Positions 8,224 through 20,684 are shown, counted from the first letter of the stretch. The stretch is 64,000 nucleotides of DNA from Streptomyces deccanensis (GCF_022385335.1 NZ_CP092431.1:8742001-8806000), one strand, 5' to 3'. The notes: a model not told the origin generated them from the letters alone. Made by a program: numbers and translations.

Positions 8224-10053
8224 TCAGTGGTTCATGAACGACTTGACGGGCAGCGCCCGTTCGACGACGCGGACGTCACCGAGGCGCCCGTGCAGGATCT
8301 GGTCGATCTTCCCGGCGTACTCGTAGCCCCCGAGGATCCAGGGCAGGCCGACGGAGGTGAGCCCCACGGCGGTGGCCTTCGGGTTGCGCACGACCGGGCA
8401 GCCCTGGACGTAGAGCGTGGTGTGCCTGCCGTCGTTGACGACCGCGAGGTGCCACCACGTCTCCAGCGGGGTCTCCTGACCCCAGTTGGTCGCGATGCCC
8501 TGCTGGTTGAGCGGGCGCACCGCCCACTGCGGCTCCCGATCGTTCGACAGCGACAGCGTGGCGAGCGGCTCGTCCGGGTCGTCGGCGGTCTTGCCGGCCG
8601 CGCCGCCCGTGCCGGTCCGGCCGAGGAGACCCGCCCAGGCGTGGTGCGAGGGGTTCCAGTCGGCGGGCAGCCGGTAGAACGCCTCGATGGTGTAACCGTT
8701 CCTGAACGTCGCCGAGTTGAGGGGCGCCCCGTCGACCGTCCGCAGGTACGCGCCCGTCAGCGGGGGCTTGCCGCCCTGGAACTCCAGGCTGCCGTGGCCC
8801 GGCTGGTCCGGGTGGTGGTCGGCGGACCAGGTGAGGGAGCCGCCGCCGACGGTCACCAGCGTGAGGTCGTTGCCGTGCCCGGAGCGGTCCGGGACGGTGC
8901 CGGCGACCTTCGCCCCGTCCTGCTGACCGTCGAACCGCCAGTAGGCGACCGTGCCTGGTATCAGCATCTTCGACGCCGGACGGGCCGCACGGGCGGGCAC
9001 CGGCGCGAAACCGGAGAACCGCTTCTCGAAGTCGATCTCGACGGTGAACCGGTCGGCGTCGCCGGAGAGTTCGCTCTCCTGCCGCTCCAGTTCGTTGAGC
9101 CCCTTCCCGGCCCGGCCCAGGATCCACGGGGAGATCGTCTCCACGTCGATGGTGTTCCGGTCGAGGTCGAAGCGGTAGAGCCGGATCATCGCCGCGCCGC
9201 CGAAGTACCGGTTCTGGTAGTTCGTGAGGTGCAGATGGACATCGTTGTCGGCGGCGTTCTTCCGGGTCGCCCGCGCCGCCGGCCAGTAGTGCCCGTTGAG
9301 GGTGAGGAAGATCTGGTCGTGGTCCTCGATCAGTTGGTCCCAGAGCGTCTGCCCGTACGCGGACAGGGAGTCGTCGCCGTCGACCAGCTCGTGCGTGGTG
9401 AGCACGACCGGGGTTTTCGGGTGCCGGGCCAGGACGTCCTTCGCCCAGGCGAAGCCCTTCGCGGAGAGCCGCCAGTCCAGGGCCAGCACCATCCACTGCC
9501 GGCCGCCCGCCTCGAAGAGGTGGAAGGAGTTGTAGCCGTCGGGCGAGGCACCGCCGAAGCTCGGCCCGCCCTTGAAACGGTCGGGCCCGAAGACATCCAG
9601 GTAGGGCGTCGGGCCCCGCTGGTCGTCGGTCGACGAGCGCACGTCGTGGTTGCCCGCGAGGACGCTGTAGCCGACGCCCCTGCGGTCCAGGAGCCGGAAG
9701 GCCTCGCCGATCGCCCCCATCTCCTGCGCGGTGCCGTTCTGGGTGAGGTCCCCGAGATGCGACAGGAACACGATGTTCTCCTCCTCACCGTGCTCCAGGA
9801 GGTACTTCAACGACGCCTCGACGGGCGCCTTGTCGATGCTCGGCCCGTCGAACAGATACTGCGTGTCGGGCATGACGGCGAGCGTGAAGCGACGGCTCGT
9901 GCGATCGGGCCGGAAGCGCTCGGGCGCCGCCTGCGCCACGACGGGCAGCGAGACCGTCGCCGCCGCGCCCAGCAGGGCCGTGGCCCGCAGGAAGTTACGT
10001 CTGCCCGAGCGGGCCTGGGCAGACTCCTGCCCCGGTTCGTGCGAGGTGCACAC
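8224..10053 (-). CDS. Tat-exported metallophosphoesterase with LamG-like domain
   Basis: This 609-residue protein starts with GTG and has a Tat motif GRRNFLR at 17-23 before a hydrophobic segment ending in AQA (~42). The calcineurin-like phosphoesterase domain shows the metal motifs MPDTQ (61-65), HLGDLTQNG, AGNHDVRSS and later HELVDGD and NGHYWPA. After about residue 400 comes a concanavalin/LamG-type module (TIEAFYRLPADWNPSHHAWAG region), which in such enzymes often binds sugars. The gene sits 24 bp after the GH2 gene and 20 bp before the PHP gene. The likely role is extracellular phosphate-ester cleavage on a glycan or glycolipid; the exact substrate is not visible. Confidence 0.8.
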   Translation of the reverse strand: MCTSHEPGQESAQARSGRRNFLRATALLGAAATVSLPVVAQAAPERFRPDRTSRRFTLAVMPDTQYLFDGPSIDKAPVEASLKYLLEHGEEENIVFLSHLGDLTQNGTAQEMGAIGEAFRLLDRRGVGYSVLAGNHDVRSSTDDQRGPTPYLDVFGPDRFKGGPSFGGASPDGYNSFHLFEAGGRQWMVLALDWRLSAKGFAWAKDVLARHPKTPVVLTTHELVDGDDSLSAYGQTLWDQLIEDHDQIFLTLNGHYWPAARATRKNAADNDVHLHLTNYQNRYFGGAAMIRLYRFDLDRNTIDVETISPWILGRAGKGLNELERQESELSGDADRFTVEIDFEKRFSGFAPVPARAARPASKMLIPGTVAYWRFDGQQDGAKVAGTVPDRSGHGNDLTLVTVGGGSLTWSADHHPDQPGHGSLEFQGGKPPLTGAYLRTVDGAPLNSATFRNGYTIEAFYRLPADWNPSHHAWAGLLGRTGTGGAAGKTADDPDEPLATLSLSNDREPQWAVRPLNQQGIATNWGQETPLETWWHLAVVNDGRHTTLYVQGCPVVRNPKATAVGLTSVGLPWILGGYEYAGKIDQILHGRLGDVRVVERALPVKSFMNH

Positions 10054-10077
10054 AGTGACTCCGTAAGGGTTCGTGGT

Positions 10078-13046
<2,969 letters not shown>

Positions 13047-13050
<4 letters not shown>

Positions 13051-14015
13051 GACCGTTCCGAAGTCGTCAGGGGCGGGGGAGAGAAGACCGGCCGGGGCAG
13101 CACCCGCCCCGGCAGGTTCCAGGCGGGGTCGAGGGGGATCCCGAGGCGGTCCAGGACGGTGGGCGCGATGTCGATGAGACGGGGGGAGTCCAGACGGGTG
13201 CCGGGGGAGGTCCCGTACGAGGGAGATCCCGGCTCGGCCAGGACGACGAAGACCTCGCGTTCGGCACGGGTGTCGCCGCCGTGGCCGCCGGTGTCGAGGT
13301 GGCCGTGGTCGGTGGTGACCAGGACCGTCCAGTGCTCGTCCGCGCGGCCGGGGGCCGAGCGCCGGGCGGAGATCGCGTCCAGCAGTCGTCCGAGGTGGGC
13401 GTCCTGGGCGAGCAGGGCACGGTCGTAGGCCGGGCTGAGCGGTCCCGTGGCGTGGCTGGCCTCGTCGGTGGCGCCGAAGTACACGAACAGCGCGTCCGGG
13501 TCGTCCTCGGTGAGCCGGCGCACGGCGGTGTCGGCGACGAGCCGGTCCGCCTCCTCGTAGCCGTCCGACTCCCCGTCGTAGCGCACGCGTTCGCCCACGC
13601 CGGGGCCCAGCGTGCCGCGGTCGATCAGCTCCGGCCAGGACACGACGGCCACCGTACGCAGACCGGGTCGCGCGGCTGCGGCCCGGCTGAGGAAGTCGGG
13701 GTGACGGGCGTAGTCGGCGCCCGCGAAGTCGTTGCCGGTCACGCCGTGCCGGTCGGGCCACACCCCGGTCAGCACGCTCGACCAGCCGGGACCGGAGTCG
13801 GTGTAGGCCATGCTGGTGGACGGCCCGCCCTCGGCCTGGCCGTCCACCTCGCCGTAGGGCAGCAGACCGCGGCCGTGGGCGCCCGCGGCCATAAGGGCGT
13901 GCAGCACCGGTGCCGTGGCCGGCGAGCGGGCGAGCCGGTCGAAGCGCACCCCGTCCATGCCCACCACCAGCACCTTGCCGCGTTCGGGCCGCCCGTCGCT
14001 CCCGGTGCCCACCAC
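13047..14015 (-). CDS. Cytoplasmic nucleotide pyrophosphatase/phosphodiesterase family protein
   Basis: GTG at 14015 is chosen because GGAGG lies 6 bp before it; a second GTG follows directly. The 322-residue product has the alkaline-phosphatase fold of NPP enzymes: VVGMDGVRFD with the first metal Asp, the nucleophile region AYTDSGPGWSSVLTG, and VTTDHGHLDTGGHGG with the remaining metal ligands. No signal peptide is present. The gene is coupled to the GH2 gene by a 4-bp overlap and lies 47 bp after the permease gene. It probably cleaves a phosphodiester or phosphomonoester on an imported sugar compound. Confidence 0.8.
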
Positions 14016-14062
14016 CGCGCCCCTCCGTTCCGCCACCGGCCCGGCTGTCGCCGTACCGCGGT

Positions 14063-14950
14063 TCAACTGCCCTGGACCGCGCCCTCGGTGGCCCCTGCGA
14101 TGAAGCCCCGCGCGAAGACGGCGAAGACGATCACCAGGGGGAGGGAGGCCATCAGCACACCGGCCATCACCATGCTGTAGTCGGTGTTGTGGCCGACGTT
14201 GAGCTGGGCCAGCTCGACCTGGAGCGTGACGTGCTCGGGGTTGGTGAGCACGATCAGCGGCCAGACGTAGTCGTTCCAGGCGCCGACGAAGGCGTAGATG
14301 GCGAGGAAGGACATCGCGGGCCTGATCATCGGCAGCGCGACGTTCCAGTACTGCCGGAGGAACCCGGCGCCGTCGATGCGGGCCGCGTCCAGCAGTTCGT
14401 CGGGCACCCCGTTCTCGATGTACTGGCGCAGCCAGAAGATGCCGAAGGCGTTGGAGAGGGCGGGCCAGACCAGCGCCTTGAGCATGCCGACCCAGCCGAT
14501 CTCCGACATCAGGATGAACTGCGGCAGGACGGCCAGCTGCAGCGGCAGCATCATGAACACCAGGAGCGTGCCGAAGAGGATCTTGCGCCCCGGGAAGTCG
14601 AACTTGGCGAAGGCGAAGGCCGCCAGGGAGTCGACGAGCAGCACCAGGACCGTCGTGACACTCGCGATGACGATCGTGTTGAGCATCGACCCGAAGAAGT
14701 CGACCGTGTCGAGCACACCCCGGATGTTCTCCAGCAGATGCGAGCCGAAGGTCAGCTTCGGCGGGCTCTTGTAGATGTCCCGGGTGGTGTTGGTCGCCAT
14801 CACGATCGTCCACACGAACGGGAAGATCGAGATCACGACGGCCAGGATCAGGAAGAGGTGCGGGGACAGGCCCTTGGGGCGGCGCGGCCGCCCGGCGCCC
14901 GGGTTCGGCTTCGCGGCCGTGGCCGGCCGGGGCGTGGTGGCGGTCGTCAT
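14063..14950 (-). CDS. Carbohydrate ABC transporter permease (MalG type)
   Basis: The 295-residue protein has six predicted membrane segments after a proline-rich cytosolic N-terminus. The EAA loop ELLDAARIDGAGFLRQYW is the coupling site for the ATPase. The signature matches the CUT1 family MalG-type subunit that imports oligosaccharides. Its start overlaps the stop of the other permease by 4 bp. No dedicated ATPase gene is in the operon; Streptomyces CUT1 importers commonly share the ATPase MsiK encoded elsewhere. Confidence 0.9.
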   Translation of the reverse strand: MTTATTPRPATAAKPNPGAGRPRRPKGLSPHLFLILAVVISIFPFVWTIVMATNTTRDIYKSPPKLTFGSHLLENIRGVLDTVDFFGSMLNTIVIASVTTVLVLLVDSLAAFAFAKFDFPGRKILFGTLLVFMMLPLQLAVLPQFILMSEIGWVGMLKALVWPALSNAFGIFWLRQYIENGVPDELLDAARIDGAGFLRQYWNVALPMIRPAMSFLAIYAFVGAWNDYVWPLIVLTNPEHVTLQVELAQLNVGHNTDYSMVMAGVLMASLPLVIVFAVFARGFIAGATEGAVQGS

Positions 14951-15954
14951 GCCTTCCTCCCTCGTTGCACGATGCGCCAGTTGATGACGACGAGCACGAT
15001 GATCAGTACGAAGAAGGCCCACACGATGGCCGCGCCGTAGCCGTAGTCGTTGTCGAGGAAGGCCGATTGGTAGAAGTACAGCAGGGTGGTCAGGCCCGCC
15101 TGGCCCGGCCCGCCGAGGTTCTGGTTGGCGGCGTTGCTGGCGAAGAGCACCTGGGGTTCGCTGAAGCTCTGCAGACCGTTGATGGTCGAGATGACGACGG
15201 TGAACAGGATGATCGGCCGCATGATCGGAATGGTGATCTGGAAGAACGTGCGGATCGGTCCGGCGCCGTCCATCCTCGCCGCCTCGTAGACCGACTGCGG
15301 GATGGCCTGGAGACCGGCCAGATAGATGATCATGTTGTAGCCGGTCCACATCCAGGTCATCAGCAGCCCGATGACCACCTTGATCAGCCACGGGTTGCTC
15401 AGCCACGGCACGGGTGAGATGCCGACCGTGCCCAGGATCGCGTTGACCAGACCGAAGTCGTTGCTGAACACCGCGCCGAAGAAGATCGCCACGGCGACGA
15501 TCGACGTCACGTTGGGCACGTAGAGGGCGATGCGGTAGAAGCCCTTGAAGCGGCGCACCGAGTGCAGCAGCGTCGCCAGCACCAGCGCGCCGAAGAGCGT
15601 GGGAACGGTGGACAGGACCCAGATGATCAGGGTGTTGCGGATGGACAGCCAGAAGACCGGGTCGCTCCACAGGAACTCGAACTGCTGGAGGCCCACGAAC
15701 TCCTTGGTGCCCAGCCCGTCGTAGCGCTGGAAGGCCAGGTACAGCGAGTAGAAGACGGGGACGAACGAGAAGCCGAGGAAGATCAGATAGAAGGGCGAGA
15801 TCGCGAGGTACTGCCGCCAGTACGACAGCACCCCGCGACGCGTGGGCCGAGCGACGCCCGCGGGCGGGGTGCGCCGCGGGCGGAAGCGGGCCGGGCCCGG
15901 CCCGCCACGGTGCTCGGGCACCGTGGCGGGACCGGTCACCGGAGGTGACGACAC
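14947..15954 (-). CDS. Carbohydrate ABC transporter permease (MalF type)
   Basis: This 335-residue protein starts at GTG 15954, one base after the solute-binding protein stop. It has a proline/arginine-rich N-terminus, six membrane segments beginning with YLAISPFYLIFLGFSFVPVF, and the EAA loop SVYEAARMDGAGPIRTFF. It pairs with the MalG-type subunit to form the membrane channel of a CUT1 sugar importer. A perfect 13-bp hairpin lies within its first codons (15901-15930). Confidence 0.9.
   Translation of the reverse strand: MSSPPVTGPATVPEHRGGPGPARFRPRRTPPAGVARPTRRGVLSYWRQYLAISPFYLIFLGFSFVPVFYSLYLAFQRYDGLGTKEFVGLQQFEFLWSDPVFWLSIRNTLIIWVLSTVPTLFGALVLATLLHSVRRFKGFYRIALYVPNVTSIVAVAIFFGAVFSNDFGLVNAILGTVGISPVPWLSNPWLIKVVIGLLMTWMWTGYNMIIYLAGLQAIPQSVYEAARMDGAGPIRTFFQITIPIMRPIILFTVVISTINGLQSFSEPQVLFASNAANQNLGGPGQAGLTTLLYFYQSAFLDNDYGYGAAIVWAFFVLIIVLVVINWRIVQRGRKA
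15901..15930 (-). other. Perfect hairpin at the start of the MalF-type permease gene
   Basis: A 13-bp perfect stem (arms 15901-15913 and 15918-15930, cccgccacggtgc and its complement) closes a 4-base loop (tcgg). It lies in codons 9-18 of the permease, just downstream of the solute-binding protein gene. In mal-type operons stem-loops at this junction protect the upstream mRNA so that binding protein is made in excess over permeases. That role is inferred. Confidence 0.55.
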
Positions 15955-15955
15955 C

Positions 15956-17236
15956 TCACTTCACCCCCTGTCGCCTGGCGATCTGCTTGGCCTGGGAGAC
16001 CGCGTCGTTCCAGGCGTCGTCGGGCTTCTTGCCCTTGGCCTCGATGCTGGTCAGCTCGGCCATGAAGGGGGCCATGACCGCGGAGTCGGCGGGCGCCTCG
16101 TAGCTGACGGGGATGGCCTCGGCGGCCGGACCGAAGACCTCGATGATCTTCTGCCCGCCGAAGAAGGCGTCGGGGCCGGTCATGGCCGGCATCGCGTACG
16201 TCTCCGGGGAGGCGGGGAAGATGGTGGCGTCGGCGAAGCTCTTGGCGTTGTTCTCCGGGCTGAGGATCCAGCTGATGATCTTGAACGCCTCTTCGGGGTT
16301 CCGGCACTGCTTGGGCAGGGTCAGATAGGAGCCGCCCTGGTTGGCCGGTCCGCCGGGGGTCGCGCAGACCCGCCACTTGCCCTTGGTGTTCGGCGCGGCC
16401 GACTCGATGTCCAGCGCGTGCCAGGCGGCGCCGACCTCGGTGGTCAGGCTCTTGCCGACGGCGGCGTTCCAGCTCTGGTCGTTGATCTTGGCGTCGAGGC
16501 CGAGCGTGTAGGCACGGATCGCGTGGTCCCACGCGGCGCGGATGTGGTCCTGGTCGCCGATGAAGTGGTTGTCCTGGTCGATGAACCGCTTGGTGCCCTG
16601 GCCGACCGCGATGCTGAACACCGAGCCCATGTTGTTGATGAGGAAGGTGCCGGGCAGCGCCTTCTTCAGCTCGGTGCCGAGCGCGAAGTAGTCGTCCCAG
16701 GTCTTGGCCTCCGCGGCGACCTTCGCCGGGTCGGAGGGCAGCCCCGCCTTCTCGAACTGGTCCGCCCGGTAGAAGAGCGCGGTGGGGCCGATGTCGATCG
16801 GGAAGCCGATCTGCTTGCCGTCCTCGGTCTGGGCGAGCTTGGTCTTCCACTCCAGGTACTGGGAGGAGATCTTCTTGAAGCCCAGGTCGTTCAGGTCGAG
16901 GAAGCGGTCCGCGTTGGGCAGGAAGGAGGCGATGTCCTCGCCCTTGATGCCGGTGATGTCCGGCACGGAGGAGCCGCCCGCCGCGAGCGTGGTGGTGAGC
17001 TTCTGCTTGAAGTCGCCTCCGATGGAGGAACTGGTCAGCTTGATCTGGCTCTTGAAGTGCGTCTTGGCCTCGGCGACCACCTTGTCGCTGAGGGCTCCGC
17101 CCCAGTACCACATGGTGAGGTTCTTGCCGTTCTTGGTGCCGCCGGAATCGGAGCCGCCGCCGCAGGCGACGGTCAGGCCGGAGGCGGCCGCGGTGAACAC
17201 GGCGGCCTGGAGGAAGCCTCTACGAGAAAGGTCCAC
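15956..17236 (-). CDS. Sugar ABC transporter solute-binding lipoprotein
   Basis: GTG at 17236 is preceded by AGGAG at a 5-bp spacing and gives 426 residues. The N-terminus combines a twin-arginine motif (LSRRGFLQ, 3-10) with a lipobox ending at Cys25 (LTVAC), so it is probably exported by Tat and lipid-anchored. The rest is a family 1 extracellular binding protein (MWYWGG, later ARAAWDHAIRAYTLG and ILSPENNAKSFADATIFPAS). It captures the saccharide for the two permeases that follow. Confidence 0.9.
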   Translation of the reverse strand: MDLSRRGFLQAAVFTAAASGLTVACGGGSDSGGTKNGKNLTMWYWGGALSDKVVAEAKTHFKSQIKLTSSSIGGDFKQKLTTTLAAGGSSVPDITGIKGEDIASFLPNADRFLDLNDLGFKKISSQYLEWKTKLAQTEDGKQIGFPIDIGPTALFYRADQFEKAGLPSDPAKVAAEAKTWDDYFALGTELKKALPGTFLINNMGSVFSIAVGQGTKRFIDQDNHFIGDQDHIRAAWDHAIRAYTLGLDAKINDQSWNAAVGKSLTTEVGAAWHALDIESAAPNTKGKWRVCATPGGPANQGGSYLTLPKQCRNPEEAFKIISWILSPENNAKSFADATIFPASPETYAMPAMTGPDAFFGGQKIIEVFGPAAEAIPVSYEAPADSAVMAPFMAELTSIEAKGKKPDDAWNDAVSQAKQIARRQGVK

Positions 17237-17289
17237 GGTCACTCCTGTTTGTTCCTGTTCGTGGTACTTCAGGGCTTTTGTTCGTGGGG

Positions 17290-18309
17290 TCAGTGGGGCC
17301 GCGCGGGCGGGGTGACCGGGGCGTGGCGCACCGGTGGGCCGACGTCGGCGGGGATGCGGTCCGCGAGGAAGCCGTAGGCCTGCTTCAGCTCGGGGTCGGT
17401 CAGCGAGCGCCACCAGCGCTCGACGCCGTACCAGCCGGGCGCGGCGAGGCCTCCGCCGTGCCGGCCCACGGAGAGTCCGGCGGACAGGACGGCGAACCGC
17501 AGCCGTTCCGTCAGGGGCCAGCCGCCGAGGGAGGCGGCGACGAAGCTCGCGCCGAAGACGTCGCCGGCGCCCGTCGCGTCGAGCACGTCGACGTCCAGGG
17601 CAGGCACCTCCGCGTACTCCCCGGTCGTCTGGTCCACCGCGACCGCGCCCTCGCCGCCGCGGGTGACCACGGCCACCGGCACCAGCTCGCTCAGGGTGCC
17701 GAGCGCGGCGACCGCGCTGTCGGTGCGGGTGTAGGCCATCGCCTCGGTCTCGTTGGGGAGGAAGGCGTGGCACAGGGCGAGTTGGTCGAGCAGGTCGCGC
17801 GACCACTGCTGGGTGGGGTCCCAGCCGACGTCCGCGTAGACGAGCGTGCCGTTCGCGGCGGCCTTGGCGAGCCACTCGCGCGGCTCGGCCTCGATGTGCA
17901 CGAGCGCCGTGCGCGCCTCGGGCGGGTCGCCCATCAGGACGTCCTGCGAGTAGGGCGGTTCCTGGCCGTGGGTGACCAGGGCCCGGTCGTGACCGTGGGC
18001 GAGGGAGACGGTGACGGGGGTGTGCCAGCCGTCGGCGGTGCGCGAGAGGGAGAGGTCGACGCCCTCCTGCCCGGCGAGGACCTCACGGCAGTACTGGCCG
18101 TAGTAGTCGTCGCCGAAGACCGTGGCCAGCGAGGTCCGCAGGCCGAAACGGGCGGTGGCCACCGCCAGGTTGGCGATGCCGCCCGGACCGCAGCCCATGC
18201 CGTCGGTCCAGATCTCCTCGCCGGGTGTGGGCGGCCTGCCCAGCCCCGTGAGTACGAGGTCGTAGAAGAGCAGCCCGGTCAGCAGCACGTCGGGCCGGTC
18301 GTCGTCCAC
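17290..18309 (-). CDS. PfkB family sugar kinase
   Basis: GTG at 18309 with an upstream AGAGGG gives 339 residues. PfkB signatures are clear: GCGPGGIANLAVATARFGL near residue 40 and the ATP/catalytic motif DATGAGDVFGASF near 240, where the second Asp is the base. The family phosphorylates sugars or nucleosides with ATP. It heads the minus-strand run and is divergent from the DeoR gene, so it likely phosphorylates the monosaccharide released by the glycosidases. Which sugar is unknown. Confidence 0.87.
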   Translation of the reverse strand: MDDDRPDVLLTGLLFYDLVLTGLGRPPTPGEEIWTDGMGCGPGGIANLAVATARFGLRTSLATVFGDDYYGQYCREVLAGQEGVDLSLSRTADGWHTPVTVSLAHGHDRALVTHGQEPPYSQDVLMGDPPEARTALVHIEAEPREWLAKAAANGTLVYADVGWDPTQQWSRDLLDQLALCHAFLPNETEAMAYTRTDSAVAALGTLSELVPVAVVTRGGEGAVAVDQTTGEYAEVPALDVDVLDATGAGDVFGASFVAASLGGWPLTERLRFAVLSAGLSVGRHGGGLAAPGWYGVERWWRSLTDPELKQAYGFLADRIPADVGPPVRHAPVTPPARPH

Positions 18310-18342
18310 GCGTGCACCCTCTCGTCGAGACCTGGGGAAGGC

Positions 18343-18372
18343 CTTCGAAGATCACTCTTCAAAAGTCTTCAA
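18343..18372. promoter_or_regulatory. Candidate DeoR operator between kinase and regulator
   Basis: Three related heptamers lie in the 134-bp divergent gap: cttcgaa in the palindrome cttcgaag (18343-18350), tcttcaa at 18356-18362 and tcttcaa at 18366-18372. The last two are exactly 10 bp apart, one helical turn. DeoR proteins typically bind repeated short boxes in their own promoter. Assignment to the adjacent DeoR gene is inference. Confidence 0.45.
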
Positions 18373-18449
18373 TTTCGGTGCACAGATCGTGCGCGCCTCC
18401 GAGAGGTTTGGCAAGAGTCGAGCAGAAGTGAGCATGGATTTGATTGGGA

Positions 18450-19220
18450 ATGACGAGTACTGTTCAGCGCGTGCTGGCAGAGAGACGACACCAACTCATC
18501 CTGCGGGCCCTGCGATCTGGCGGGCCGGCGGCGGTCACCGACCTGTCCGAACAGCTCGGTGTGAGCCCCGCCACCATCCGGCGTGACCTCGTCCGGCTGG
18601 AGGAGGAGGGGCTGCTCACCCGGGTGCACGGCGGCGCGGTCGTGGACGAGGGCGACCAGCCCTTCGCCGAGGTCGCCGAGGTGCGGGTGGCCGAGAAGGA
18701 CGCGATAGCGGCGAAGGCCGCGTCGATGGTCCACGACGGCCAGTCCGTGCTGCTCGACATCGGGACCACCGCCTACCGCCTGGCCCGGCAGTTGCACGGC
18801 CGCCGCCTCACCGTGATCACCAGCAACCTGGTGGTCTATGAGGAACTGGCCGACGACGAGGGCATCGAACTGGTGCTGCTCGGCGGCATGGTCCGCCGCG
18901 AGTACCGCTCCCTCGTCGGCTTCCTCACCGAGGACAACCTCCGTCAACTGCACGCCGACTGGCTCTTCCTCGGTACGAGTGGAGTGCGCCCCGGTGGACA
19001 GGTGATGGACACGACCGTCGTCGAGGTCCCCGTCAAACGCGCGATGATCAGGGCGAGCGACAGGGTCGTCCTGCTCGCCGACTCCGCGAAGTTCCCCGGC
19101 ACGGGGATGGCGAAGGTCTGCGGACCCAGGGAACTCGACGTCGTCGTCACCAACGGGCCGGTGGAGCAGGCCACCCGGGCGTCGTTGGAGGAGGCGGGGG
19201 TCGAAGTGGTCACGCCATGA
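18450..19220 (+). CDS. DeoR/GlpR family sugar-responsive repressor
   Basis: ATG at 18450 gives 256 residues; TTG 6 bp upstream is an alternative and no strong ribosome site decides it. The N-terminal winged helix is typical DeoR (RRHQLILRALRSGG, then VSPATIRRDLVRLEEEGLL and RVHGGAV). The C-terminal domain has the sugar-phosphate isomerase-like fold (DIGTTAYRLARQL, LLGGMVRREYRSLVG, VLLADSAKF). DeoR regulators usually release DNA on binding a phosphorylated sugar, which fits a kinase gene as the divergent neighbour. Confidence 0.88.
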   Translation: MTSTVQRVLAERRHQLILRALRSGGPAAVTDLSEQLGVSPATIRRDLVRLEEEGLLTRVHGGAVVDEGDQPFAEVAEVRVAEKDAIAAKAASMVHDGQSVLLDIGTTAYRLARQLHGRRLTVITSNLVVYEELADDEGIELVLLGGMVRREYRSLVGFLTEDNLRQLHADWLFLGTSGVRPGGQVMDTTVVEVPVKRAMIRASDRVVLLADSAKFPGTGMAKVCGPRELDVVVTNGPVEQATRASLEEAGVEVVTP

Positions 19221-19343
19221 CCGCCCCCGGGGCGGGGAGGCTGACACGTGTCGGGCCCCGCCCGCGCACGGTGGCGGAACGGCCCGGACGAGCAGTGTCC
19301 GAACGGCCCGCACAAACGCACGATCGGCAAAGGTGGTAGTTGC

Positions 19344-20684
19344 GTGAAGCTGACGATTCTGGGCGGCGGAGGATTCCGGGTGCCCCTCGTGTACGGGGCG
19401 CTCCTCGGGGACCGCGCCGAGGGCCGGGTCACCCATGTCGTCCTGCACGACCTGGACGCCGAGCGGCTCTCCGCCGTCACCCGCGTCCTCGCCGAGCAGG
19501 CCGCGGACGTCCCCGACGCCCCCGAGGTGACCGCCACCACCGACCTCGACGAGGCCCTGACCGGCGCTGACTTCATCTTCTCCGCGATCCGCGTGGGCGG
19601 CCTGGAGGGCCGCGCGAACGACGAGCGCGTCGCCCTCGACGAGGGTGTCCTCGGCCAGGAGACCGTCGGCGCCGGCGGCATCGCCTACGGTCTGCGCACG
19701 GTCCCGGTCGCCGTGGACATCGCCCGGCGCGTGGCCCGCCTCGCCCCCGACGCCTGGGTCATCAACTTCACCAACCCGGCCGGTCTGGTCACCGAGGCCA
19801 TGTCCCGCCACCTCGGCGACCGCGTCATCGGCATCTGCGACTCACCCGTGGGCCTCGGCCGCCGGATCGCCCGCGTCCTCGGGGCGGCCAAACCGGCCGA
19901 GGCCTGGATCGACTACGTCGGCCTCAACCACCTCGGCTGGGTCCGCGGTCTGCACATCGCCGGCCGCGACGAACTGCCCCGCCTCCTCGCCGACCGCGAC
20001 CTGCTCGGCTCCTTCGAGGAGGGCAAGCTCTTCGGCGTCGACTGGCTCCAGTCCCTCGGCGCGATCCCCAACGAGTACCTGCACTACTACTACTTCAACC
20101 GCGAGGCCGTCCGCGCCTACCAGGCCGTCGAGAAGACCCGCGGCGCCTTCCTCAAGGAGCAACAGGCCCATTTCTACGAGGAGATGCGCCGCCCCGACGC
20201 CCACGCCCTCAAGGCCTGGGACCGCACCCGCGCCGAGCGCGAGGCCACCTACATGTCGGAGAACCGGGAGACGGCCGGCGCCGGTGAACGCGACGCCGAC
20301 GACCTCTCCGGCGGCTACGAGAAGGTCGCCCTCGCCCTGATGCGGGCCATCGCCCGCGACGAGCGCACCACCCTCATCCTCAACGTCCGCAACAAGGGCA
20401 CCCTCACGACCCTCGACACCGAGGCCGTCATCGAGGTGCCCTGCCTGGTCGACGCCAACGGGGCCCACCCGGTCTCCGTCGCGCCCCTGCCGGACCACGC
20501 CACCGGCCTGGTCTGCGCGGTCAAGGCCGTCGAGCGCGAGGTCCTGGCGGCGGCCGAGGCGGGTTCCCGCACCACCGCCGTGAAGGCCTTCGCCCTGCAC
20601 CCCCTGGTGGACTCCGTCAACGTGGCCCGCCGTCTGGTCGAGGGTTACACGGCCGTGCACCCTGGCCTGGGGTACCTGAAGTAG
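19344..20684 (+). CDS. GH4 family glycosidase (6-phospho-beta-glucosidase-like)
   Basis: GTG at 19344 follows AAAGGTGG and starts directly with the Rossmann NAD motif (KLTILGGGGFRVPLV). The product is 446 residues, normal for GH4. FTNPAG, GICDSPVGLGRR and YVGLNHLGWVRGL supply the NAD/Mn-site Asn, Cys and His of this redox-type glycosidase family. CelF/LicH-type members cleave 6-phospho-beta-glucosides normally delivered by a PTS. Here the neighbouring importer is ABC-type and there is no PTS gene, so either a kinase supplies the phosphorylated substrate or this member uses another glycoside. An upstream frame extension to 19248 is not supported. Confidence 0.85.
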   Translation: MKLTILGGGGFRVPLVYGALLGDRAEGRVTHVVLHDLDAERLSAVTRVLAEQAADVPDAPEVTATTDLDEALTGADFIFSAIRVGGLEGRANDERVALDEGVLGQETVGAGGIAYGLRTVPVAVDIARRVARLAPDAWVINFTNPAGLVTEAMSRHLGDRVIGICDSPVGLGRRIARVLGAAKPAEAWIDYVGLNHLGWVRGLHIAGRDELPRLLADRDLLGSFEEGKLFGVDWLQSLGAIPNEYLHYYYFNREAVRAYQAVEKTRGAFLKEQQAHFYEEMRRPDAHALKAWDRTRAEREATYMSENRETAGAGERDADDLSGGYEKVALALMRAIARDERTTLILNVRNKGTLTTLDTEAVIEVPCLVDANGAHPVSVAPLPDHATGLVCAVKAVEREVLAAAEAGSRTTAVKAFALHPLVDSVNVARRLVEGYTAVHPGLGYLK

